Origin: Nitrospira sp.
Lineage (GTDB): Bacteria > Nitrospirota > Nitrospiria > Nitrospirales > Nitrospiraceae
DNA: 64,000 nt
Direction: 5' to 3'
Assembly: GCA_035968315.1 (NCBI GenBank)
Contig: JAVYIN010000005.1
Span: 310,001 to 374,000, forward strand
Below the pieces are notes generated by a model that made no database searches, was not told where the DNA came from, and saw only the letters and a list, made by a program, of their open reading frames with translations. The translations under genes and the position numbers were made by a program. Position 1 is the first letter of the stretch, and each line of letters begins with the position of its first letter. Of the stretch, positions 34,103 to 41,130 are shown one piece after another.

Positions 34103-34816
34103 ATGGCTGAACCGATCAGAGAGACCATGGTGCAGTATCCGAGCGGTGACGTCACGGTGCGCGCCTATGTGACCGCGCCGCAGACGAAGGAGCGCCGCCC
34201 CACGATCATCGTGATTCAGGAATGGTGGGGGCTGAACGAGCATGTGAAGGATATTGCCAAGCGCTTTGCGGCGGAAGGCTATGTGGCGATTGCGCCGGAT
34301 CTGTACTCGCGGCTTCAGAACGAAGTGGTCCCGATGAGCAATTCCAATCGGGCGGGCGAACTCATGGGCTTGCTCAAACAAGAAGATGGGTTGAAGGATT
34401 TGAATGCCACGGTGGCCTATCTCAAGACTGTGCCGGAAGTCGATCCGGCCCGTATCGGGGTCACAGGGTTCTGCATGGGCGGTTCCTATGCCTTGATGCT
34501 GCCTTGTGTGAACGGAGACATTAAGGCCGCGGTTCCATTCTATGGGCAAGTGCCGAATCCCGATGCACCGTTAGCGCAACTCTCGGCGCCGGTCCTCTAT
34601 ATCTATGGAGAAGACGACGGCTGGATTACCAAAGCCGATGTGCAGCGACTGGTGACAGCGCTGAAAAAGTACAAGAAGCCCGGTGAGATCAAGACCTATC
34701 CGGGTGCCCCGCATGCGTTCTTCAATGATCTGCGGAAAGATGTGTATCGGGCTGCTGAAGCGAAAGATGCCTGGGGCAGAACCCTCGCATTTTTCCAGCA
34801 GCATCTCAAAATGTAA
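34103..34816 (+). CDS. dienelactone hydrolase family protein (intact active site)
   Basis: 237 residues, cytoplasmic alpha/beta hydrolase. Nucleophile elbow GFCMGG with Cys 124, acid in YGEDDGW and histidine in PGAPHAFF form the Cys-Asp-His triad; the Glu that holds the Cys in dienelactone hydrolases is present in VIQEWWGL. The family opens lactones or esters (carboxymethylenebutenolidase is the type enzyme), but the real substrate here is unknown. AAGGTG precedes ATG 34103. It lies 75 bases after pmbA. A paralogue lacking the nucleophile lies at 42114-42914. Confidence 0.88.
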   Translation: MAEPIRETMVQYPSGDVTVRAYVTAPQTKERRPTIIVIQEWWGLNEHVKDIAKRFAAEGYVAIAPDLYSRLQNEVVPMSNSNRAGELMGLLKQEDGLKDLNATVAYLKTVPEVDPARIGVTGFCMGGSYALMLPCVNGDIKAAVPFYGQVPNPDAPLAQLSAPVLYIYGEDDGWITKADVQRLVTALKKYKKPGEIKTYPGAPHAFFNDLRKDVYRAAEAKDAWGRTLAFFQQHLKM

Positions 34817-34903
34817 GATGGGCAAGAGGCGAGGGGCCAGTGGCGAGAGACCCAGGCGTCCCTCTTACCTCTAGCCGCGTGCCTCTAGCCACTAGGAGTT
34901 TCC

Positions 34904-35365
34904 ATGCCGCTTGATGCCGAACTCGGAAAGAAAATGCTCCAGCTGGTCACGTCGCGCTATGACGACCGGCACTGGCGCAAGAAAATTGAAAAGACGCTCA
35001 GCCTGCCCCAGTCCGGCGTGCTGGATCCGGTCCAGCAGCAGATCTTCATGTATTTGAAGATCGAGTTGAAGGCCTACAAATCGCGCCGGGCCGATCCGGA
35101 TGCCTGGATCATCGGCGGCTATGCCACCAAAGAAGTCATCGATCGCGCGAAGTTCCAGCCCCATTTGGTAGGTCCTGACGTCAAGAAAGATGAGGTTGCG
35201 TTTCTCGGCACCGATCCCGGCGACGACGTGACCGAAGGCTGGTGGGATGAGATGCTGGTGCAATGGTTCGATATGCCGGAAGAAGAGAAGCCGGCCGAAG
35301 AAGAAGGCGGCGAAGCCGCTGATTCAGCGTCAGACTCATCCACCAAGGTCGAATCGAAAGCGTAA
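34904..35365 (+). CDS. hypothetical protein with acidic tail
   Basis: 153 residues. N-terminal helical part (MPLDAELGKKMLQLVTSRYD, KIEKTLSLPQSG, IFMYLKIELKAYKSR), then DDVTEGWWDEMLVQWFDMPE and a strongly acidic Glu/Ala/Ser tail. No signal peptide or known domain. The stretch 34817-34903 before it is low-complexity intergenic sequence (runs of GAGGCGAGGGG and CCTCTAGCC types). A degraded copy of the TEGWWDEMLVQWFDMPE segment is at 36354-36440, so the 3' end of this gene was duplicated when the accessory block arrived. Confidence 0.75.
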   Translation: MPLDAELGKKMLQLVTSRYDDRHWRKKIEKTLSLPQSGVLDPVQQQIFMYLKIELKAYKSRRADPDAWIIGGYATKEVIDRAKFQPHLVGPDVKKDEVAFLGTDPGDDVTEGWWDEMLVQWFDMPEEEKPAEEEGGEAADSASDSSTKVESKA

Positions 35366-35411
35366 GCTCTGCTGCGAACAAGTCTCGCCGGTGGACCGAT
35401 AGCAAAGCATC

Positions 35412-35441
35412 GGACTGTCATGGGTCGAGGATTGACAGTCC
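35412..35441. other. hairpin between convergent genes
   Basis: Perfect 9-base arms GGACTGTCA/TGACAGTCC with a 12-base loop between the stop at 35365 (plus) and the hepT stop at 35452 (minus). No T-tract. Confidence 0.4.
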
Positions 35442-35451
35442 TGATTCCCGG

Positions 35452-35796
35452 CTAGGATCGACTGCCTAGGTCTTCCAGAAGTTGCGCAATCTTGCCCTTC
35501 AGAATAGGCAAGTCGCGCTCAACAACATCCCATACGAGCTGAAGGTTGACGCCGAAATAATCGTGCGCCAGCTTGTCTCGCATTCCGGCGATGGGTTTCC
35601 AAGAAATGTCGGGATGAGCCTCTTTGAGGGGGGCCGATATGCGTTTGGTCGCCTCGCCAATAATTTCCAGATTTCTGACGACGGCATCCTGTGTTTTTCT
35701 GTCCGTGAAGAAACGATCCTTGCCGGCGGCAGTGTATTCCAGAATATATTGGATCGCGTCGCGAACGTGGAGCAGGTAGATGCGGTCATCCTTCAT
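35452..35796 (-). CDS. hepT: HepT-like HEPN toxin
   Basis: 114 residues, all-helical HEPN domain. The RNase motif R-x4-H-x-Y is intact (R73, H78, Y80 in MRDKLAHDY). The family cleaves RNA and is silenced by its MntA partner, which adds AMP groups to the tyrosine of the motif (established for MntA/HepT). Its ATG overlaps the stop of mntA by 4 bases, so it is translationally coupled. Type VII toxin-antitoxin module. Confidence 0.9.
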   Translation of the reverse strand: MKDDRIYLLHVRDAIQYILEYTAAGKDRFFTDRKTQDAVVRNLEIIGEATKRISAPLKEAHPDISWKPIAGMRDKLAHDYFGVNLQLVWDVVERDLPILKGKIAQLLEDLGSRS

Positions 35797-36083
35797 AGCG
35801 GAACGGCTTCGTCAAGGATGCGCTGTTCAAGGTAAGGACTCAGGCCCTCGTCGGTAAGGATATCCACTTTACGGTGCAGGACGGACTCTAGTTCCTGGCT
35901 CAGTTCGATCAAGTCCAGCAAGCTCCGTCCACGGTCCATCCGGACCAATAAATCGATGTCGCTGGCCGGGCCTGCCTCTCCGCGCGCCGCCGATCCGAAC
36001 ACACGCACATGGCGGGCGCCGTGTTGTGCCGCAAGCCGGAGAATATCGTTGCGCTTGGATTTCAGGACATCATCGGTCGTCAT
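35793..36083 (-). CDS. mntA: MntA-like nucleotidyltransferase antitoxin
   Basis: 96 residues, minimal nucleotidyltransferase. GS (30-31) followed by DID (42-44) gives the GSx10DxD motif (VFGSAARGEAGPASDIDLLV). It would neutralise HepT by AMPylation. AAGGA lies upstream of ATG 36083. First gene of the pair, read from the promoter at 36110-36138. Confidence 0.9.
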   Translation of the reverse strand: MTTDDVLKSKRNDILRLAAQHGARHVRVFGSAARGEAGPASDIDLLVRMDRGRSLLDLIELSQELESVLHRKVDILTDEGLSPYLEQRILDEAVPL

Positions 36084-36109
36084 CGCGTCTCTCTGCTTTC
36101 CTTGTGGGG

Positions 36110-36138
36110 AGAATACTCATTTCGCGTAAATATGACAA
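36110..36138 (-). promoter_or_regulatory. sigma70-type promoter for mntA-hepT
   Basis: Minus strand: TTGTCA (36138-36133), 17-base spacer, TATTCT (36115-36110), 27 bases before the mntA ATG. Confidence 0.6.
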
Positions 36139-36353
36139 GCAATCCAGCCTTCTGGCGAGGTGGAGGGTCGTCGAGTAGGTTTTGGGGGAGGGAGGAGGGT
36201 GGCGGTGGCGTGAGTGTCTCTCGTGAAACGCGAAGCGAATTTTGCAAGCAGGGATGAACCCTCGTTCTATTCGCCAAGAGACGAGCGACGTTTCACAAAT
36301 TCAAGACGGTCATGTGCTGGGAAATGTTGAGTTGGAAAACCCTTATTTCTTTT

Positions 36354-36440
36354 GCGTGACCGAGGGCTGGTGGGACGAGATGCTGGTGCAATGGTTTGAT
36401 ATGCCGGAGAGGAGGAGCCATCCGAAGAGGAAGGCTGCTG
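36354..36440 (+). pseudogene. degraded duplicate of the tail of the 34904-35365 gene
   Basis: In frame it reads VTEGWWDEMLVQWFDMPE, identical to residues of the 34904 product, then shifts frame where the original has its acidic repeats. The nucleotide match to 35230-35300 is strong with a few substitutions and a small indel. No start or ribosome site. It marks the far edge of the inserted mntA-hepT block. Confidence 0.7.
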
Positions 36441-36459
36441 CCCTGCCGCTGGGAAGAGC

Positions 36460-36546
36460 GACTTGCTGTCGGTGCTGATGCACGAGCTGGGGCATGGGAT
36501 GGGTCTCGAGCATGTGAGCTCGGCGGTCGATGGATCCCGCTTATAA
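36460..36546 (+). pseudogene. metalloprotease-motif fragment of a large secreted protein
   Basis: 28 codons reading DLLSVLMHELGHGMGLEH then VSSAVDGSRL and stop. HELGHxxGLEH is a metzincin-type zinc motif of the kind found near the C-terminus of giant secreted proteins in several bacteria. There is no start. The matching upstream half of such a domain (ADLADGYLALTTGTTITLD, AAGYGLFVDPTP) is found 2.5 kb away at 39013-39294, in reversed order relative to an intact gene. Confidence 0.55.
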
Positions 36547-36573
36547 GTCAATAGTAATGCCTGACCCCATTTC
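36546..36573. repeat. REP/transposon-end-like junction
   Basis: AGTAATGCCTGACCCCATTT lies exactly between two gene fragments. Related sequences of the form GGGGTCAGGC(n)TTACTATT are familiar beside REP-associated tyrosine transposases in other genomes (recalled, not checked). No transposase is present here. Confidence 0.35.
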
Positions 36574-36579
36574 CTGAAG

Positions 36580-38292
36580 TTGAATCAGGATCTTAGTGGA
36601 AAGGTTTTCTCCTCTCCGATGCACTTCATTGCTCATAGCCGTGGGACAGTCGTGAATAGTGAAATCGTGCAGAGATTGGGCACCGAAGTTCCATCCACGC
36701 TAGTACGGATGACGACCCTTGATCCGCATGACTTCAATCAGCCATCGCTCAAGGTTGATCGCGGGACCTTTACCAAAGATTTTATTCTTCTTGCAGGTGG
36801 GGCGATTGTAAATGGTCTAAAGAACCCAACTTTTGTCCAGCCTGCGGCTATCTTTGATGCAATCTTCAAAGGCATACCCAGTAACATCTTCTACGATGAA
36901 TTCTATGATCCCGATGTCACGCGATGGAGCAATGTCATTTTTGCGGATAATTACTTTCAGGAAGCAGCAAAGGAAAGAGATGCACTAACCTTTACTCCAA
37001 ACGGACGGGCACTATCTGGTTTTGAGATCAATGCTGCGCTGAGCGGGATTAAAAATGGGACACCAGGGAGAGCTCTATTTACTCAAGATGACTTTTCGAG
37101 CATACCGCTGCTGAGTCTGGAGGGTATCGGAGGTCCCCACAGCCGGGTGTGGAGATGGTATGCAGGAACGGTCGATCTCAGCCTTCCTACATTTGAATTC
37201 ACATCCGCAAAAGGAGAGCCGATTTTCAGAAATCTCTACAATAATGTTTCAAGTTTTGTTGTTGCGCCAGGGGGAGCTCTGGGCACGAACGTTTCGGATC
37301 CATTTAAAGGATCAAAGATCCCCTGGTATGTCGCGCATGAGTATCCCCACAATGGCTTATTAACATTCCCGTTTGACCGTCCAGATTCGGTATGGGAGGG
37401 GATCGGTGAAGGATGGGCGTTTTCTCCTGGCGGTGGTGTGCAGTTCCTTGATTCTTCGTTAGTTGGGCGGGGGGTACAGTTTGACAACACTGATGGACCT
37501 ATGAAGGCGATTGTTCATCCAAATGGTGAGGCCATTGAGACAATCTTTAACGGGAACTTTGAACACGGAAACTTACATCGTGCAGAGCGGTTCCCATCAT
37601 ATGAGACTAGCACTCCAGGATGGTCGCTACATCAGAGTCTCAGCGCTCAACTGACCACTAGCTTGAGACCCGTTGTCGTTGTTCCGAAAGTGAATGCATC
37701 TGGACAGGCGATAATTGAATCCAATGGATTGCAAGGCCATGCGGCATTCCTTGATGACTTGTTCGATTCTCAAATTGTGCATAACCGGTTATTCATTTCG
37801 CCCACAGCTCAGGCACTGCAGTTTGATTTTATGCTGTCGGCTGAATTGGGCGGGGATGGTCAAGGTGGGCAATCGACCCGTACGCCTGATGTGCGAATTT
37901 TTGCTCGTATCGACGGACAAGATTATGAACTTGGGCCGAAGGTAACGCCAACGCCTATAGCCGGTCAGTCAGGCTGGTTCCATACGGAGGTGTCGCTCAT
38001 AGCCAGGCAGGATTTAGGAAATCCACAGAGCCCAAGTGTGGATTTGCACGGCAAGGTCACATCTCTTAGCTTCCGCTTGTCGATGACAGGCACCCTGCCT
38101 ATCGTACGAGAACGTCCCGCGAGTCTGCTGCTTGATAACATCGCATTGCGATTACCAGGCTCACCAATCATGGCGGAGGCTGCCGCGCAGCCTAACATCA
38201 GCTCTGAAGTCCAGATTGCTCAGTCAGTGATAAATCCGTTTCTGGCAGTGGCCGCTGCTCAGTGGTCGGGGCTGTCAACGGGAACAAGTAAC
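36580..38292 (+). pseudogene. N-truncated secreted serine-hydrolase-like gene remnant
   Basis: The frame is open from a TTG at 36580 through to 39402, but only the part to about 38290 looks coding in this direction. It starts inside a hydrolase domain: HFIAHSRGTVVN has the nucleophile-elbow look (HSRG) of alpha/beta hydrolases, followed by LDPHDFNQ, NVIFADNYFQ and SRVWRWYAGTVDL. Later beta-rich stretches (NGNFEHGN, TSTPGWSLHQ, DFMLSAELGGDGQ, LDNIALRLPG) resemble a carbohydrate-binding or adhesin-like module. There is no signal peptide or good start. Base composition is visibly richer in A/T than the neighbours, a sign of transfer. Confidence 0.55.
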
Positions 38293-38922
38293 CTAATAGA
38301 GTTTCCAGATGGGATCGCTGGAAGTACGGCGGGGCTCTTCATGGTCTCGGCACCCGACTTCTCGTTCGATCATGTAGCGGCTAGTGGGAAAGTGAATGGC
38401 TCTCAGCAGGGTGGGCACACAGGAAGCTGTCAGGGTAGCCTCGACAATCAGCGTATCTTTGCGGACATCCGCCCCTCCATAGCCGGGGATGCTCTTGACG
38501 AGCGGTCCAGTGTCAACCAATCTGGGCTGAATGGTAATGCGTCGCTTGCCTCCAACAGCCATGCCGTTTATTCCCAGCCAGATACCGACTTGACTACTGT
38601 TCAAAGCTCCACTCTTTTGGGTTGCGTTATACATGAAGACGCTTCCCTCAAAGCCGACATCGTCGAATATAGATCCTTCATAGATAACGGTGTCGTCAGT
38701 ATAATGGACTTCAATGTTGGCCTTGATTCTTCGGCCCCAAGCGGCAAGGGGGCCATCGCCAATTCTGAGATCTTCGATGTTCAGAAATTCTCGCTTGAGC
38801 CCTTCCAATTGGTCCCGGTTATCGTTGGTCATGGGTGTAGGTCTGTAAGGTCCAACCCCCTCTTCAACGCTGCACCCCACTTGAGCAACAGCGACAGCGA
38901 GAATCAAGGCCAACTTCAGCAT
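38293..38922 (-). CDS. FKBP-type peptidyl-prolyl isomerase-like lipoprotein
   Basis: 209 residues. Signal peptide with lipobox QVGC (Cys 17). The middle resembles an FKBP fold: NIEVHYTDDTVIYEGSIFDD, GIWLGINGMAVGGKRRITI, then GYGGADVRKDTLIVEATL, matching the VHYTG...G..FD, G..GM..G.KR...IP and TL.F.V.L blocks. It would be a periplasmic lipid-anchored prolyl isomerase; some active-site aromatics are changed, so activity is uncertain. ATG 38922 has a perfect AAGGAGGG. It lies antisense within the long plus-strand frame of the exoprotein remnant and is the only intact gene of that stretch. Confidence 0.75.
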   Translation of the reverse strand: MLKLALILAVAVAQVGCSVEEGVGPYRPTPMTNDNRDQLEGLKREFLNIEDLRIGDGPLAAWGRRIKANIEVHYTDDTVIYEGSIFDDVGFEGSVFMYNATQKSGALNSSQVGIWLGINGMAVGGKRRITIQPRLVDTGPLVKSIPGYGGADVRKDTLIVEATLTASCVPTLLRAIHFPTSRYMIEREVGCRDHEEPRRTSSDPIWKLY

Positions 38923-38978
38923 AGTCCCTCCTTCGGTAGCCAAACTGTACCGACTGATCGGAATTTGGTCAACAATTC

Positions 38979-39016
38979 CGAAGCTATCAGCTCTCAGCCA
39001 TCAGCTCTCAGCTTCG
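38979..39016. repeat. short tandem repeat bounded by inverted ends
   Basis: Two-and-a-half copies of a CAGCTCTCAGC/CATCAGC-type unit are framed by CGAAGCT and AGCTTCG (perfect 7-base inverted repeat). It lies at the border between the FKBP gene region and the next exoprotein fragment, and looks like a small inserted element. Confidence 0.55.
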
Positions 39017-39294
39017 ATCAACTCGCGCTGCTCAGTAAGGCCACCATTACAATAGCCGATCTGGCTGATGGGTACCTCGCGCTCACGACCGGCACCACGA
39101 TCACGTTGGATACCGACGCCGCCGGCTATGGGTTGTTCGTGGATCCGACGCCATTCCTTAATGAGGAATGGCGTCCTCGTGAAACGTCAAACGTGAAAGG
39201 TGAAACGTCCGAAACGAATGGCGGGGCGTGGGAGTTCACAGCGCTGGATGTCAGTGCTGCCGTGTTGCTAGGCGGAGTGCACAATACAAGATCC
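39013..39294 (+). pseudogene. second fragment of the large secreted protein
   Basis: Reads FDQLALLSKATITIADLADG, then LTTGTTITLDTDAAGYGLFV and DPTP. The next segment is interrupted by an inserted hairpin and GTGAAACGT repeats, then AWEFTALDVSAAVLL. In intact large exoproteins of this type the DAAGYGWFVDPTP block precedes a HELGH zinc motif; here that motif is in the fragment at 36460-36546 instead. No start; the frame ends inside the antisense uracil-DNA glycosylase gene. Confidence 0.5.
39147..39216. repeat. inserted hairpin plus GTGAAACGT-type direct repeats
   Basis: A perfect 12-base inverted repeat (arms GACGCCATTCCT/AGGAATGGCGTC, 5-base loop, 39147-39175) is followed directly by three or four degenerate copies of GTGAAACGT. 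Similar short copies occur at 36223 (CGTGAAACGCG) and 36290 (GACGTTTCAC). It interrupts the protein-like frame of the exoprotein fragment and so was inserted after that sequence was coding. Confidence 0.55.
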
Positions 39295-39357
39295 GACCCT
39301 AATGGGCTCATTCAAGATATGCGAAGAACATGTGCCGGGCGTTTGCGAGGGGACGAT

Positions 39358-40008
39358 TCAGAACAGGCTGGTCTGTTCCGGAGTCGGCGAGTCGATTTGT
39401 AGGGTCGGGCCTGTTGCTGGCTTGCCGGGTGCTGGTTCAGCCGGTTTCGTGTGTTTGTCGAGAAACTCCTTCAACTTCTTGAAATCTTCTTTCAAGGTCG
39501 GCAGCAGATTCCCTTGGTGCAGCGCCGCCGCCGGGTGCAGCAGCGGGAAGAGCACGAAGTCTTTCAGATAAAAGGCCTGGGCCTTCACCTTGGTAATCCC
39601 CACTTTTCGTTCCAGCAAGGTCTGCGTGGCCCAATTGCCGAGCGTGCAGACCAACTTGGGCCGGATCAACTGAATCTGCTGGAGCAAAAACGGCTTGCAG
39701 GTCTCGACTTCATCCGGCTCCGGATCGCGGTTATTCGGCGGACGGCACTTGATGACGTTGGCGATGTAGATCTGATCGCGCGACAAGTTCGCAGATTGCA
39801 GGAGATCGTTTAAGAGCTTTCCCGCCGCGCCGACGAAGGGCTCGCCCTTCTGATCCTCGTTGAATCCCGGCGCTTCCCCCACGAACATAATGTCGGCGTG
39901 TGGATTGCCGACGCCGAATACCACCTGGCTGCGCCCCAGTTTGGCCAGTTTGCAGCGCTGGCAATCGTGAAGGGAGGCGGCAAGATCTTGTAGTGGAGTG
40001 GTGGCCAT
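39358..40008 (-). CDS. uracil-DNA glycosylase, family 4 (Fe-S type)
   Basis: 216 residues. Removes uracil from DNA, starting base-excision repair. Motif A GEAPGFNEDQKGEPFVG (about 44-60), motif B HPAA (near 158) and four Cys for the 4Fe-4S cluster (CQRC near 16-19, one in VIKCRPP near 88, one in VETCKPF near 103) are all visible. The last 35 residues are a Pro/Thr-rich tail. The 3' end overlaps the plus-strand exoprotein frame, which is a shadow there. Confidence 0.93.
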   Translation of the reverse strand: MATTPLQDLAASLHDCQRCKLAKLGRSQVVFGVGNPHADIMFVGEAPGFNEDQKGEPFVGAAGKLLNDLLQSANLSRDQIYIANVIKCRPPNNRDPEPDEVETCKPFLLQQIQLIRPKLVCTLGNWATQTLLERKVGITKVKAQAFYLKDFVLFPLLHPAAALHQGNLLPTLKEDFKKLKEFLDKHTKPAEPAPGKPATGPTLQIDSPTPEQTSLF

Positions 40009-40140
40009 GGGCGGTTTCCGTAAATGAGCTCGGGCATAGTAGGGAGGTGGAAAGGCGAAGTCAATTGATCGGTTCAGATAAAGGAATGCAGATAAAGAGG
40101 GGGAAGAGTGAGGGCCGGGGGTAGGAGTGCCCTTTTTTTT

Positions 40141-40600
40141 GAAATTTGTCGGTTTGGATCTTGACGTTTTTAATCGCCTGTTATGATGCAGGATTGCGTC
40201 ACTTTTTCTCAGAAAACCATTGCCCCTGTGGATATTTCTTTTTTTGAGGCTCTCGAACTCGCACTAGGAGCGGAAAAATAATGTTGTCAAGCCAGTATTT
40301 CTTGGGAATGTATAAAAAACTATGGAATAAGAGGTCTGTCCACTACATATTGTGGTGCGGGTGACATGGCATCAATGCCTAATTCTTAGGCAATGTGGTC
40401 TCAACGCATCACAGTTCATGCATTCCTGTATGTAAAAAGGAACTTACACACAGGATTATCCACAGAAGGTGGGGACCGAGCGGTTCCATGCCAAAATAGG
40501 GGCGAATCGAAAAAAGTTGAGAGTTTTTCTTTTCTGCCAACTGGTATCGGCCAGCCATTCTAAGCTGCCGTTTAGAACATGATGAAAAAATAGAGTGGAG
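40141..40600. other. AT-rich gene-free region with DnaA boxes (candidate replication origin)
   Basis: The 700-base gap 40009-40708 is the longest intergenic stretch and clearly richer in A/T than its surroundings, with an 8-T run at 40133-40140 and several A/T tracts. It contains a perfect DnaA box TTATCCACA (40456-40464), a near box TTACACACA (40444-40452) and a reverse one TGTGGATAT (40227-40235), plus a small hairpin (TGCCTAA/TTAGGCA, 40376-40392). No gene or known RNA is recognised. A plain promoter region is the alternative; dnaA, dnaN or gyrB are not in the window. Confidence 0.35.
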
Positions 40601-40708
40601 CCGTTTGATCTCTCAACGGATCACTCGCATATCGTCTTGGTGTGGAGTTTGCTAAAATACGCCGCCGGTTCACTCGGCGCGATCGATTCACCAGTTTGTG
40701 AGCATGTC

Positions 40709-41110
40709 ATGGCATCATCACGGTCGTTGCAGTCTGTCACCGCGCTGGGGTGTCTCTTGGCCGGGCTGTCCGTGGCCGCAGGCGCCTTTGGCGCGCATAT
40801 GCTGAAGAATATGCTGGAGCCGCCGATGCTGGCGGTCTTTGAAACCGCGGCGCGCTATCAGATGTACCATTCGCTTGGGATGGTGGCCGCGGGTGTGGCC
40901 GGACGGGCGTTCGATTGCCCAGGCGTGGCGCGGGCGGGTTGGTGTTTTGCCGCAGGGATGCTCCTGTTTTGCGGGAGCCTCTACGGCGTCTCGTTGTTGG
41001 GCATTCGCTGGCTTGGTGCGATCACGCCGATCGGGGGCCTGGCCTTTATCACCGGCTGGAGTCTTTTGGGCTGGTCTGTCTGGCGTGGGACGGTGGTCTC
41101 GCAAGAGTGA
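40709..41110 (+). CDS. DUF423 family membrane protein
   Basis: 133 residues with four hydrophobic segments, the usual size of DUF423 (E. coli YgdD-like). Family marks: GAFGAHML near residue 28, FETAARYQMYHSLGM near 50, FCGSLYGVSLLGIRWLGAIT PIGG near 95-115. ATG 40709 is the likely start; earlier in-frame residues are not hydrophobic and lie in the AT-rich gap. Inner-membrane protein of unknown function. Confidence 0.88.
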   Translation: MASSRSLQSVTALGCLLAGLSVAAGAFGAHMLKNMLEPPMLAVFETAARYQMYHSLGMVAAGVAGRAFDCPGVARAGWCFAAGMLLFCGSLYGVSLLGIRWLGAITPIGGLAFITGWSLLGWSVWRGTVVSQE

Positions 41111-41130
41111 GGGCGCGCTCGGTCGTCGCG

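Noticed and set aside
36580-39402. One 940-residue plus-strand gene
   Set aside because: The start is TTG without ribosome site; 38293-38922 is a well-supported gene on the other strand; the 3' end runs into the uracil-DNA glycosylase gene; protein-like stretches are separate fragments.
40111-40140. Terminator ending in eight Ts
   Set aside because: The stem is only 5-6 base pairs and no plus-strand gene ends upstream; treated as part of the AT-rich region.
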